Positions 1 to 12,950 of a stretch of DNA of 64,000 nucleotides are shown in pieces. Source of the stretch: Boswellia sacra (taxonomy: Eukaryota; Streptophyta; Magnoliopsida; Sapindales; Burseraceae); NCBI GenBank assembly GCA_013180625.2, contig SNVD02015005.1:30369-94368 (forward strand). Reading direction: 5' to 3'. The notes under the pieces are model-generated. The model was not told the DNA's origin, did no database searches, and was given only the letters and a program-made list of their open reading frames with translations. Every line of letters begins with the position of its first letter. Position 1 is the first letter of the stretch. A program made the translations under genes and the position numbers.

Positions 1-3000
1 AGCATTCACCATTTACAATGGGATTTAACCCACATTTTCACCAACTTTTATAAGATTTGTATGCGAGTTATAAAAGTCGTGAATGCTGCGATAAAGGTTG
101 TAGACCACTATGTACAAGTCGTAGAACACACCAGTGCAATTTCGTATAAGATTTAGAAATTCTTTGGCGTAGTCATAATTGATGGTAAAAAAATCATAAA
201 AAGAAGAATAAAAGTCGTAAGGGAAGTGAGTGTTCATTCGGTTTGGGATTTAACCGAAATTTCTCATCTATAATTAAGATTTGTATCGGGGACATAAATG
301 TCGTGAAAATTGGAATCAAAGTTGCAAAATACTTTTTTTTTAAAGTTATAAAATACACTATTGCAACTTCGTATAAGATTCCTAAAATCTTAATTATAGT
401 CGTAATTGATGGTATAAAACTCATAAAGAGAGGAATGAAAGTCATAAGCATAGTCACTGTTCATTTTGTTTCGAATTTAACCCACATTTTTGCAAACTCT
501 TATAAGATTTGTATCACGGATATAAAAGTCGTGAAAAATGGGATAAAGCTTGTAAAACATTTGTAAAAGTCGTTAAGCGCACTATTAGATTTTACAGTAT
601 AAGAGTGGTAAATTCATAATCGTAATCGTAATTCATGGCAAAAAAATCATAAACAGAAAAATAAAAATCGTAGCGGAAATTACTGTTCATTTGGTTTGGC
701 ATTTAACCCGCATTTTCTCCAACTCCCATAAGATTTGTATCGGGGATATAAAAGTCACGAAAAATGAAATAAAAGCTGTAAAAAAATTAATGTAAAAGTC
801 GTTAATTGTACTATTAGATTTTCGTAAAAGAGTCGTAAATTCTTAATAGTAATCGCAAATAACTGCAAAAAAAGCATAAACAGAAGAATAAAAATCGTAG
901 CGGAATTAAATGTTCATTTGGTTTGGGATTTAACCCGAATTTTCTACAACTCTTATAAGATTTGTACCGGGGATATAAAAGTCGCGAAAAAAGAAAAAAA
1001 AAGCTGTAAAAAATTCTATGTAAAAGTCGTTAACTGCACTATTAGATTTTCGTATAAGAGTCATAAATTCTTAATCATTATCGTAATTGACGTCAAAAAA
1101 GGAGTAAACAGAAGAATAAAAATCGTAGGGAAGGTTACTGTTCATTTGGTTTGGGATTTAACCCGCATTTTCTCCAACTCCTATAAGATTTGTATCGGAG
1201 ATATAAAAGGCGTGAAACATTGAATAAAAGTTGTAAAAAACTATGTCAAAGTCGTTAACTGCACCATTAAGAATTTACGTATAAGAGTCGTAAATTCTTA
1301 ATCGTAATCGTAATTGACGGCAAAAAAGTCGTAAACAGAAGAATAAAAATCGTAGTGCAGGCTACTGTTTATTTGATTTGGGATTTAACCCGCATTTTCT
1401 CCAACTCCTATAAGATTCGTATCGGGGATATAAAAGTTGCAAAAAATAAAATAAAAGCTGTAAAAAATTCTATGTAAAAGTCGTTAATCGCACTATTAGA
1501 TTTTCGTATAAGAGTCGTAAAGTATTAATAGTCATCGTAATTGACGGCAAAACAGTCGTAAACAAAAGAATAAAAATTGTAGGGAAGGTTTCTGTTCATT
1601 TGGTTTGGGATTTAACCCACATTTTCTCCAACTCCTATAAGATTTGTATCGGAGATATAAAAGTCGTGAAATATTGAATAAAAGTTGCAAGAAACTATGT
1701 CAAAGTCGTTAACTGCACTATTAAGAATTTACGACTCTTATATTAAGAATTTACGTATAAGAGTCGTAAATTCTTAATCGTAATCGTAATTGACGGCAAA
1801 AAAGTCGTAAACAGAAGAATAAAAATCGTAGTGAAGGTTACTGTTCATTTGGTTTGGGATTTAACCCGCATTTTCTCCAACTCCTATAAGATTCGTATCG
1901 GGGATATAAAAATCGTGAAACATTTAATAAAAGTTGTAAAAAACTATGTCAAAGTCGTTAACTGCACTATTAAGAATTTACATATAAGAGTCGTAAATTC
2001 TTAATCGTAATCGTAATTGACGGCAAAAAAGTCGTAAACAGAAGAATAAAAATCGTAGTGAAGGTTACTGTTTATTTGGTTTGGGATTTAACCCGCATTT
2101 TCTCCAACTCCTATAAGATTCGTATCGAGGATATAATAGTCGCGAAAAATGAAATAAAAGCTGTAAAAAATTCTATGTAAAAGTCGTTAATCGCACTATT
2201 AGATTTTCGTATAAGAGTCGTAAAGTATTAATAGTAATCATAATTGACGACAAAATAGTCGTATACAGAAGAATAAAATTCGTAGGGAAGGTTTCTATTC
2301 ATTTGGCGTGGGATTTAACTCGCATTTTCTCCAACTCCTATAAGATTTGTATCGGAGATATAAAAGTCGTGAAACATTGAATAAAAGTTGTTAAAAAACA
2401 ATGCCAAAGTCGTTAATTGCACTATTAAGAAATTACGTGTAAGAGCCGTAAATTCTTATATCGTAATCGTAATTGACGGCAAAAAAGTCGTAAACAGAAG
2501 AATAAAAATCGTTGTGAAGGTTACTGTTCATTTGGTTCGGGATTTAACCCGCATTTTCTTCAACTCCTATAAGATTCATATTGGAGATATAAAAGTCGTG
2601 AAACATTGAATAAAAGTTGTGGAAAACTATGTCAAAGTCGTTAACTGCACTATTAAGAATTTACTATAAGAGTCGTAATCCTTAATCGTAATCGTAATTG
2701 ACGGCAAAAAAGTCGTAAACAGAAGAATAAAAATCGTAGTGAAGGTTACTGTTCACATGCTTTGGGATTTCCGTATAAGAGTTGTATAGTATTAATAGTA
2801 ATCGTAATTGACGGCAAAATAGTCGTAAACAGAAGAATAAAATTCGTAGGGAAGGTTTCTGTCCATCTGGTTCGGGATTTAACCCGCATTTTCTCCAACT
2901 TTTATAAGATTTGTATCGGAGATATAAAAGCCGTGAGACATTGAATAAAAGTTGTAAAAAAACTATGTCAAAGTCGTTAACTGCGATATTAAGAATTTAC

Positions 3001-6000
3001 ATAAAAGAGTCGTAAATTCTTAATCGTAATCGTAATTGATGGCAAAAAAGTCGTAAACAGAAGAATAAAAATCGTCGTGAAGGTTACTGTTCATTTGGTT
3101 TGGGATTTAACCCACATTTTCTCCAACTCCTATAAGATTTGTATCGGAGATATAAAAGTCGTGAAACATTGAATAAAAGTTGTAAAAAACTATGTCAAAG
3201 TCGTTAACTGCACTATTAAGAATTTACGTATAAGAGTCGTAAATTCTTAATCGCAATCATAATTGACGGCAAAAAAGTCATAAACAGAAGAATAAAAATC
3301 GTAGTAAGGTTACTGTTCATTTGGTTTGGGATTTAATCCGCATTTTCTCCAACTCCTATATGATTCGTATCAGGGACATAAAAGTCGCGAAAAATGAAGT
3401 AAAAGCTATAAAAAATTCTCGCGAAAAATGAAGTAAAAGCTATAAAAAATTCTATGTAAAAGTCGTTAATCGCACTATTAGATTTTCGTATAAGAGTTGT
3501 AAAGTATTAATAGTAATCGTAATTGACGGCAAAACAGAAGAATAAAATTCGTAGGGAAGGTTTCTGTTCATTTGGTTTGGGATTTAACCCGCATTTTCTC
3601 CAACTCCTATGAGATTTGTATCGGAGATATAAAAGCCGTGAGACATTGAATAAAAGTTGCAAAAAACTATGTCAATGTCGTTAACTGCACCATTAAGAAT
3701 TTACATGAAAGAGTCGTAAATTCTCGTAAATTCTTAATCGTAATCGTAATTGACGGCAAAAAAGGAGTAAACAGAAGAATAAAAATCTTAGGGAAGGTTA
3801 CTGTTCATTTGGTTTGGGATTTAACCCGCATTTTCTCCAACTCCTATAAGATTTGTATCGGAGATATAAAAGTCGTGAAACTTTGAATAAAAGTTGTAAA
3901 AAACTATGTCAAAGTCGTTAACTGCACTATTAAGAATTTACCTATAAGAGTCGTAAATTCTTAATCGTAATCGTAATTGACGGCAAAAAAGTCGTAAACA
4001 GAAGAATAAAAATCGTAGTGAAGGTTACTGTTCATTTGGTTTGGGATTTAACCCGCATTTTCTCCAACTCCTATAAGATTCGTATCGGGGATATAAAAGT
4101 CGTGAAAAAAGAAATAAAAGCTGTAAAAAATTCTGTGTAAAAGTCGTTAATCGTACTATTAGATTTTCGTATAAGAGTCGTAAAGTATTAATAGTAATCG
4201 TAATTGACGGCAAAAGAGTTGAAAACAGAAGAATAAAATTCGTAGGGAAGGTTTCTGTTCATTTGGTTTGGGATTTAACCCGCATTTTCTCCAACTCCTA
4301 TAAGATTTGTATCGGAGATATAAAAATCGTGAAACATTGAATAAAAGTTGTAAAAAACTATATCAAAGTCGTTAACTGCACCATTAAGAATTTACTGTAA
4401 GAGTCGTAAATTCTCAATGGTAATCGTAATTGACGGCAAAAAAGTCGTAAACAGAAGAATAAAAATCGTAGTGAAGGTTACTGTTCATTTGGTTTAGGAT
4501 TTAACCCGCATTTTCTCCAAGTCCTATAAGATTCGTATCGGGGATATAAAAGTCGCGAAAAGTGAAATAAAAGATGTAAAAAATTCTATGTAAAAGTCGT
4601 TAATCGCACTGTTAGATTTTCGTATAAGATTCGTAAAGTATTAATAGTAATCGTAATTGACGGTAAAACAGTTGTAGACAAAAGAATAAAAATCGTAGGG
4701 AAGGTTTCTGCTCATTTGGTTTGGGATTTAAACCGCATTTTCTCCAACTCCTATAAGATTTGTATCGGAGATATAAAAGTCGTGAAATATTGAATAAAAG
4801 TTGCAAAAAACTATGCAAAGTCGTTAACTGCACTATTAAGAATTTACGACTCTTATATTAAGAATTTACATATAAGAGTCATAAATTCTTAATCGTAATC
4901 GTAATTGACGCCAAAAAAGTCGTAAGCAGAAGAATAAAAATCGTAGTGAAGGTTACTATTCAATTGGTTAAGGATTTAACCCGCATTTTCTCCAACTCCT
5001 ATAAGATTCGTATGGGGATATAAAAGTCGCAAAAAATGAAATAAAAGCTCTAAAAAATTCTATGTTAAAGTCGTTAATCGCACTATTAGATTTTCGTATA
5101 AGAGTTGTAAAGTATTAATAGTAATCATAATCGACAGCAAAATAGTCGTAAACAGAAGAATAAAATTCGTAGGAAAGGTTTCTGTTCATTTGGTCTAGGA
5201 TTTAACCCGCATTTTATCCAACTCCTATAAGATTAGTATCGGAGATATAAAAGCTGTGAGACATTGAATAAAAGTTGTAAAAAACAATGTCAAAGTCGTT
5301 AATTGCGCTATTAAGAATTTACCTAAAGGAGTCGTAAATTCTTAATCGTAATCGTAATTGACGGCAAAAAAATCGTAAACAGAAAAATAAAAATCGTTGT
5401 GAGGGTTACTGTTTATTTGGTTTGGGATTTAACCCCCATTTTCTCCAACTCCTATAAGATTCGTATTGGGGATATAAAAGTCGTGAAACATTTAATAAAA
5501 GTTGTAAAAAACTATGTCAAAGTCATTAACTGCACTATTAAGAATTTACGTATAAGAGTTGTAAATTCTTAATCGTAATCGTAATTGACGGCAAAGCAGT
5601 TGTGAAGAGAAGAATAAAAATCGTAGGGAAGGTTAATATTCATTTGGTTTGGGATTTAACCCGTATTTTCTCCAACTTCTATAAGATCTGTATCGGGGAT
5701 ATAAAAGTCGTGAAACATTGGATAAAAGTTGTAAAAAACTATGTCAAAGTTGTTAACTGCACTATTAAGAATTTACGTATAAGAGTCGTTAATTCTTAAT
5801 CGTAATCGTAATTGACGGTAAAACAGTCGTGAACAGAAGAATAAAAATCGTAGGGAAGTTACTGTTCAGTTGGCTTGGGATTTAACCAGCATTTTCTCCA
5901 ACTCCTATAAGATTTGTATCGGAGATATAAAAGTCGTGAAACATTGAATAAAAGTTGTAAAAAACAATGTCAAAGTCGTTAACTGCGCTATTAAGAATTT

Positions 6001-9000
6001 ACCTAAAGGAGTCGTAAATTCTTAATCGTAATCGTAATTGATGGCAAAAAAGTCGTAAACAGAAAAATAAAAATCGTTGTGAGGTTTACTTTTCATTTGG
6101 TTTGGGATTTAACCCCCATTTTCTCCAACTCCTATAAGATTCGTATCGGAGATATAAAAGTCAGGAAACATTTAATAAAAGTTGTAAAAAACTATATCAA
6201 AGTCGTTAACTGCACCATTAAGAATTTACGTGTAAGAGTCGTAAATTCTTAATGGTAATCGTAATTAACGGCAAAAAAGTCGTAAACAGAAGAATAAAAA
6301 TCGTAGTGAAGGTTACTGTTCATTTGGTTTAGGATTTAACCCGTATTTTCTCCAAGTCCTATAAAAGTCGCGAAAAATGAAATAAAAGCTGTAAAAAATT
6401 GTATGTAAAAGTCGTTAATCGCACAATTAGATTTTAGTATAAGATTCGTAAAGTATTAATAGTAATCGTAATTGACGGTGAAACAGTTGGTAACAGAAGA
6501 TAAAATCATAGGGAAAGTTTTATGTTCATTAATCATGATTTGGGATTTAACCAGCCATTTTCTCCAATTCCTATAAGATTTGTATCGGAGATATAAAAGT
6601 CGTGAAATATTGAATAAAAGTTGCAAAAAACTATGTCAAAGTCATTAACTGCACTATTAAGAATTTACGACTCTTATATTAAGAATTTACGTATAAGAGT
6701 CATAAATTCTTAATCGTAATCGTAATTGACGGCAAAAAAGTCGTAAACAGAAGAATAAAAATCGTTGTGAAGGTTACTGTTCATTTGGTTTGGGATTTAA
6801 CCCGCATTTTCTCCAACTCCTATAAGATTCGTATCGGGGATATAAAAGTCGCGAAAAATGAAATAAAAGCTGTAAAAAATTCTATGTAAAAGTCGTTAAT
6901 CGCACAATTAGATTTTTGTATAAGATTCGTAAAGTATTAATAGTAATCGTAATTGACGGCAAAACAGTCGCAAACAGAAGAATAAAAATCGTAGGGAAGG
7001 TTAATGTTCATTTGGTTTGGGATTTAACCCGTATTTTCTCCAACTTCTATAAGATCTGTATCGGGGATATAAAAGTCGTGAAACATTGGATAAAAGTTGT
7101 AAAAAACTATGTCAAAGTTGTTAACTGCACTATTAAGAATTTACGTATGAGAGTCGTTAATTCTTAATCGTAATCGTAATTGACGGTAAAACAGTCGTGA
7201 ACAGAAGAATAAAAATCGTAGGGAAGGTTACTGTTCAGTTGGTTGGGGATTTAACCAGCATTTTCTCCAACTCCTATAAGATTTGTATCGGAGATATAAA
7301 AGTCGTGAAACATTGAATAAAAGTTGTAAAAAACAATGTCAAAGTCGTTAACTGCGCTATTAAGAATTTACCTAAAGGAGTCGTAAATTCTTAATCGTAA
7401 TCGTAATTGATGGCAAAAAAGTCGTAAACAGAAAAATAAAAATCGTTGTGAGGGTTACTGTTCATTTGGTTTGGGATTTAACCCCCATTTTCTCCAACTC
7501 CTATAAGATTCGTATCGGGGATATAATAGTCGGGAAACATTTAATAAAAGTTGTAAAAAACTATATCAAAGTCGTTAACTGCACCATTAAGAATTTACGT
7601 GTAAGAGTCGTAAATTCTTAATGGTAATCGTAATTAACGGCAAAAAAGTCGTAAACAGAAGAATAAAAATCGTAGTGAAGGTTACTGTTCATTTGGTTTA
7701 GGATTTAACCCGTATTTTCTCCAAGTCCTATAAAAGTCGCGAAAAATGAAATAAAAGCTGTAAAAAATTGTATGCAAAAGTCGTTAATCGCACTATTAGA
7801 TTTTCGTATAAGATTCGTAAAGTATTAATAGTAATCGTAATTGACGGTGAAACAGTTGTAAACAGAAGAATAAAAATCATAGGGAAAGTTTATGTTCATT
7901 TCGTTTGGGATTTAACCCGCATTTTCTCCAATTCCTATAAGATTTGTATCGGAGATATAAAAGTCGTGGAATATTGAATAAAAGTTGCAAAAAACTATGT
8001 CAAAGTCGTTAACTGCACTATTAAGAATTTACGACTCTTATATTAAGAATTTACGTATAAGAGTCATAAATTCTTAATCGTAATCGTAATTGACGGCAAA
8101 AAAGTCGTAAACAGAAGAATAAAAATCGTTGTGAAGGTTACTGTTCATTTGGTTTGGGATTTAACCCGCATTTTCTCCAACTCCTATAAGATTCGTATCG
8201 GGGATATAAAAGTCGCGAAAAATGAAATAAAAGCTGTAAAAAATTCTATGTAAAAGTCGTTAATCGCACAATTAGATTTTCGTATAAGATTCGTAAAGTA
8301 TTAATAGTACTCGTAATTGACGGCAAAACAGTTGTAAACAGAAGAATAAAAATCGTAGGGATGGTTGCTGTTCATTTAGTTAGGGATTTAACCCACATTT
8401 TCTCCAACTCCTACAAGATTTCTATCGGAGATATAAAAGTCGTGAAACATTGAATAAAAGTTGTAAAAAACTATGTCAAAGGCGTTAACTGCACTATTAA
8501 GAATTCACGACTCTTATATTAAGAATTTACGTATAAGTGTCGTAAATTCTTAATCGTAATCATAATTGACGTCAAAAAAGTCGTAAACAGAAGAATAAAA
8601 ATCGTAGTGAAGGTTACTATTCATTTGGTTTGGGATTTAACCTGCATTTTCTCCAACTCTTATAAGATTTGTATCGGAGATATAAAAGTCGTGAAACATT
8701 GAATAAAAGTTGTAAAAAACTATGTCAAAGTCGTTAACTGCACCATTAAGAATTTACGTATAAGAGTCATAAATTGTTAATCGTGATCGTAATTGACAGC
8801 AAAAAAGTCGTAAACAGAAGAAAAAAAATCGTAGTGAAGGTTATTGTTCATTTGGTTTGGGATTTAACCTGCATTTTCTCCAACTCCTATAAGATTCGTA
8901 TCGGGGATATAAAAGTCGCGAAAAATGAAATAAAAGCTGTAAAAAATTCTATGTAAAAATCATTAATCGCACTATTAGATTTTCTTATAAGAGTCGTAAA

Positions 9001-10690
9001 GTATTAATAGTAATCGTAATTGACGGCAAAACAGTCGTATACAGAAGAATAAAAATCGTAGGGAAGGTTTCTGTTCATTTGGTTGGGGATTTAACCCGCA
9101 TTTTCTCCAACTCCTATAAGATTTGTATCGGGGAAATAAAAGTCGTGAAACATTGGATAAACGTTGTCAAAAACTATGTAAAAGTCGTTAACTGCACTAT
9201 TAGATTTTCATATAAGAGTCGTAAATTTTTATCGTAATCGTAATTGACGGCAAACAAGTCGTAAACAGAAGAATAAAAATCGTTGTGAAGGTTACTGTTC
9301 ATTTGGTTTGGGATTTAACCCGCATTTTCTCCAACTCCTATAAGATTCGTATCGGGGATATAAAAGTCGCGAAAAATGAAATAAAAGCTGTAAACAAAAT
9401 TCTATGTAAAAGTCGTTAATCGCACTATTAGATTTTCGTATAAGGGTCTTAAAGTATTAATAGTAATCGTAATTGACGGCAAAACAGTCATAAACAGAAG
9501 AATAAAAATCGTAGGAAAGGTTTCTGTTCATTTGGTTTGGGATTTAACCCGCATTTTCTCCAACTCCTATAAGAGTTGTATCAGGGAAATAAAAGTCGTG
9601 AAACAATGGATAAAAGTTGTCAAAAACTATGTAAAAGTCGTTAACTGCGCTATTAGATTTTCATATAAGAGTCGTAAATTGTTAATCGTAATCGTAATTG
9701 ATGGCAAACAAGTCGTAAATAGAAGAATAAAATCGTTGTGAAGGTTACTGTTCATTTGGTTTGGGATTTAACCCGCATTTTCTCCAACTCCTATAAGATT
9801 CGTATCGGGGATATAAAAGTCGTGAAACATTGGATAAAAGTTGTAAAAAACTATGTCAAAGTCGTTAACTGCACTATTAAGAATTTACGTATAAGAGTCG
9901 TAAATTCTTAATCGTAATCGTAATTGACGGCGAAGCAGTCGTGAACAGAAGAATAAAAATCGTAGGGAAGGTTAATGTTCATTTGGTTTGGGATTTAACC
10001 CGTATTTTCTCCAACTTCTATAAGATTTGTATCGGGGATATAAAAGTCGTGAAACATTGGATAAAAGTTGTAAAAAACTATGTCAAAGTTGTTAACTGCA
10101 CTATTAAGAATTTAGGTATAAGAGTCGTTAATTCTTAATCGTAATCGTAATTGACGGTAAAACAGTCGTGAACAGAAGAATAAAAATCGTAGGGAAGGTT
10201 ACTGTTCAGTTGGTTTGGGATTTAACCAGCATTTTCTCCAACTCCTATAAGATTTGTATCGGGGATATAAAAGGTCGTGAAACATTGAATAAAAGTTGTA
10301 AAAAACTATGTCAAAGTCGTTAACTGCACTATTAAGAATTTACGTATAAGAGTCGTAAATTCTTAATCGTAATCATAATTGACGGCAAAACAGTCGTGAA
10401 CAGGGGAATAAAAATCATAGGGAAGGTTACTGTTCATTTGGTTTGGGATTTAGCCCGCATTTTCTCCAACTCCTATAAGATTTGTATCGGAGATATAAAA
10501 GTCATGAAAAATTAAGTAAAAGTTGTAAAAAACTATGTCAAAGTCGTTAACTGAACTATTAAGAATTTACATATAAGAGTCGTAAATTCTTAATCGTAAT
10601 CGTAATTGACGGCAAAAAAGTCATAAACAGAGGAATAAAAATCGTAGTGAAGGTTACTGTTCATTTGGTTTGGGATTTAACCCCCATTTT
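1..10690. repeat. Satellite array, ~227-bp monomer, about 47 copies
   Basis: Tandem head-to-tail repeat. The anchor GTTTGGGATTTAACCCGC recurs about every 227 bases (GGG at 925, 1153, 1380, 1607 and so on to about 10,670). Monomers are AT-rich and carry several copies of a short element (AAAGTCGTRAA and relatives), so the monomer probably grew from a shorter ancestral repeat. Some monomers carry a 22-nt extra block (GACTCTTATATTAAGAATTTAC) at about 1735, 4850, 6668, 8032 and 8509. One monomer is heavily shortened near 2760. The array continues beyond the left edge of the window. The ~60-107-residue open frames seen here recur with the monomer, change frame because 227 is not divisible by 3, and are not taken as genes. 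Size and regularity would fit a pericentromeric or subtelomeric satellite; location is inference. Confidence 0.93.
5480..8310. repeat. Two-copy higher-order repeat of six monomers (~1368 bp)
   Basis: Variant monomers recur in the same order at a 1368-base offset. The GGTTAATRTTCATTTGG variant is near 5630 and 6998. The CAGTTGG...AACCAGC variant is near 5867 and 7235. The AACCCCCATTTT variant is near 6110 and 7475. A monomer that lost about 19 bases after TCCAAGTCCTATAA is near 6355 and 7723. The order breaks near 8340, so only two copies are present. A related variant pair reappears at about 9,960-10,230. Confidence 0.75.
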
Positions 10691-11473
10691 GTCTAACTCC
10701 AATAATATTTGTATCGGGGACATAGAAGGCGTGAAAAATGAGGTAATATTTGTTAATGACTAACCAAAAGTCTTAAAGCGCAACTACAAAATTTGCGCAT
10801 ACGAGTTGTAAATTGTTAATTGTTGTAGCAACTGAAGATGTAAAAATCATAAACCAATGAGTAAAACGCATAAGGTATGTCACTGTTCATGTGCAATGGG
10901 CTCTAACCCACATTTCCCCCACTATTAAAATATTCGTATTGGGGACGTACAAGCTATCATGATTTGGATACAAGTTGTAAACCCCTGGGTACAAGATGTA
11001 AAACAATGAAATTTCGACCAAGACTCGGAAATTGTTAATTATTGTCGTCATGGACAGTGTAAAAAGTCAATGACATTAACATATATCATGTAGGAAATGC
11101 ACTGTTCATTCGTACACAGGGGTAAACGAAAATTTCTCCATTTCGTATAAGATTTGTACCCAGGGGTTTAAAAGTCATTAAAAATATGAAAAAGTTGTGA
11201 GCCTATATATCAAAGGCGTAAAGTCCACTATTACAGTTAGTGGCTTACAGAAATTAAATCAACTTTCCAAGGCCACGTAAAAATAATAATTGGATCTATA
11301 GAGGTTGTAAAATTATGCATACAAATTACAACTAGAGGGTCAAAAGTTGTCAACCATACTATTCGTTTTCAATACCTTTCGTAAAAAAATCATACACAAT
11401 GAATCTTGGCCCCAGCTGCTAAGTTGAGAGAGGTGGATTTAGACTTGAGAACTTCGAAATATATGTCTTCATG
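10691..11473. repeat. Decayed edge of the satellite array
   Basis: Satellite-like words (GTCGTAAA-type blocks, 'taaccCacatttYccc', 'taagatttgta') persist but spacing and sequence degrade steadily toward 11,400. At least two diverged monomers are recognisable, with anchors near 10,900 and 11,115. No coding signal is seen. The segment ends at the target site of the LTR that starts at 11,474. Confidence 0.6.
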
Positions 11474-12424
11474 TGTCACACCCTGTATCTAACAGAGTAA
11501 TACTGCAGCGGATAAGGGCTTGCCAAGGGAACACAATCGTCGTTATGCCGAAATCCTTCCTTAATCTTTTACTGATCGAATACCTGAGGTACACAACAGA
11601 CTAGTGAGTATGAAACTCAGTAAGCAGCTAGAATTATAAAACTGGCATAACACTCAAAATAAAACAATAAATGGCGATAACCATTTCAGAATATGACTAC
11701 TATTCAATACTTATTCCATAATCACTGATTACTGTTCATTTCTTAGTATACAAGCCAACGGTGCTTTACTAAGAAAATCATAACATTGATTTCAGTGTTC
11801 AAGAAACGCGCCCCTATGCGAGAAAACTGGCACGACGATGCCAAGTTTCTGATTTCCAATCCATTACAAATTCCAGTTTCGCACTCTTGTGCCAAAGGAG
11901 GGCATGCATGCGCCAACTCTCTATTCTCTCTTACTTGAGTCAGTGCAAGTAGCACTTCAGTGTGAAAGGTATGGCGCAGCGATGCCAATTCTCTGCCTAT
12001 ATCTCTTTAGATTCGTTAAAGATGCACCCTTGCACCATTTAATTAATTATGCTCCTGCGCCAACCCTATATCATTGGTCATTTCCTAGACCAATTACTCT
12101 CTTATTCAGTCACATTCCTAATTCCATAAATACCTGTCTATAGGTAATCAAGCATGGCTTTTCCATGTCAAAGCTTATCACATACACCCATTTACATACA
12201 CATCTCATTTACACATAAACTTTCCACAAGTCTATCACATCCTCATGTGCTCCCATAAACATATAAATCATTCACACATGAGTTTCCATAAGTTAGCTAC
12301 ATTGTTCATATGGATATCCATTTCACATAATTTCGGAAGCTTTCACAGTACAGTCACAGATACTTAGGAACAATGCTCTCTAATCAAGGTAGGACTTTTC
12401 GTTTCACAGTCAGTTCCCATATGT

Positions 12425-12690
12425 AGGCCTACCCATGAATTAGCTCAAGGCTAGTCTGACAATCCGGGTGATACCGGGCCCATGCTACCAAATCTCGTCT
12501 AGAGAAACACATGGTCCAGACCTCCCCTCAAGCCATGGGGATACAGAATAGTACAGATACATTCAGAGGCCTACCCATGAAATAGCTCAAGGCTAGTCTG
12601 ACAATCCGGGTGATACCGGGCCCATGCTACCGAATCTCATCTAGAGAAACACATGGTCCAGACCTCCCCTCAAGCTATGAGAGCCAAATA
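12425..12690. repeat. 142-bp tandem duplication inside the solo LTR
   Basis: AGGCCTACCCATGAA starts at 12,425 and again at 12,567. The shared sequence continues through GACAATCCGGGTGATACCG and ACACATGGTCCAGACCTCC, with few differences between copies. No coding function is seen. Confidence 0.9.
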
Positions 12691-12734
12691 TCCTAAGTTG
12701 TGGCATGCCACTCATCTATCAGTTTTCACATTCA

Positions 12735-12950
12735 GTCACATAAGTAAAGCTCTATATTAAGCTTTCATTCACATATCACATATCACATTTCATTCACATA
12801 AGTGAAGCTCTATATTAAGCTTTCACTCACATATCACATTCCACATTTCAGTCACATAAGTGAAGCTCTATATTAAGCTTTCACTCACTTATCACATTTC
12901 ACATTTCAATCACATAAGTGAAGCTCTATATTAAGCTTCTAACCCAATCA
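12735..12950. repeat. 58-bp tandem repeat, four copies, inside the solo LTR
   Basis: AAGCTCTATATTAAGCTT recurs about every 58 bases, separated by CACATATCACATTTCA-like spacers. Copy number variation in such blocks contributes to LTR length differences. Confidence 0.88.

Noticed and set aside
1..10700. Many 60-107-residue open frames with similar wording (VTVHLVWDLTRIFSNSYK-type)
   Set aside because: They recur with the satellite monomer, shift frame between units, have stops at fixed places and no splice or promoter context. They are by-products of the repeat.
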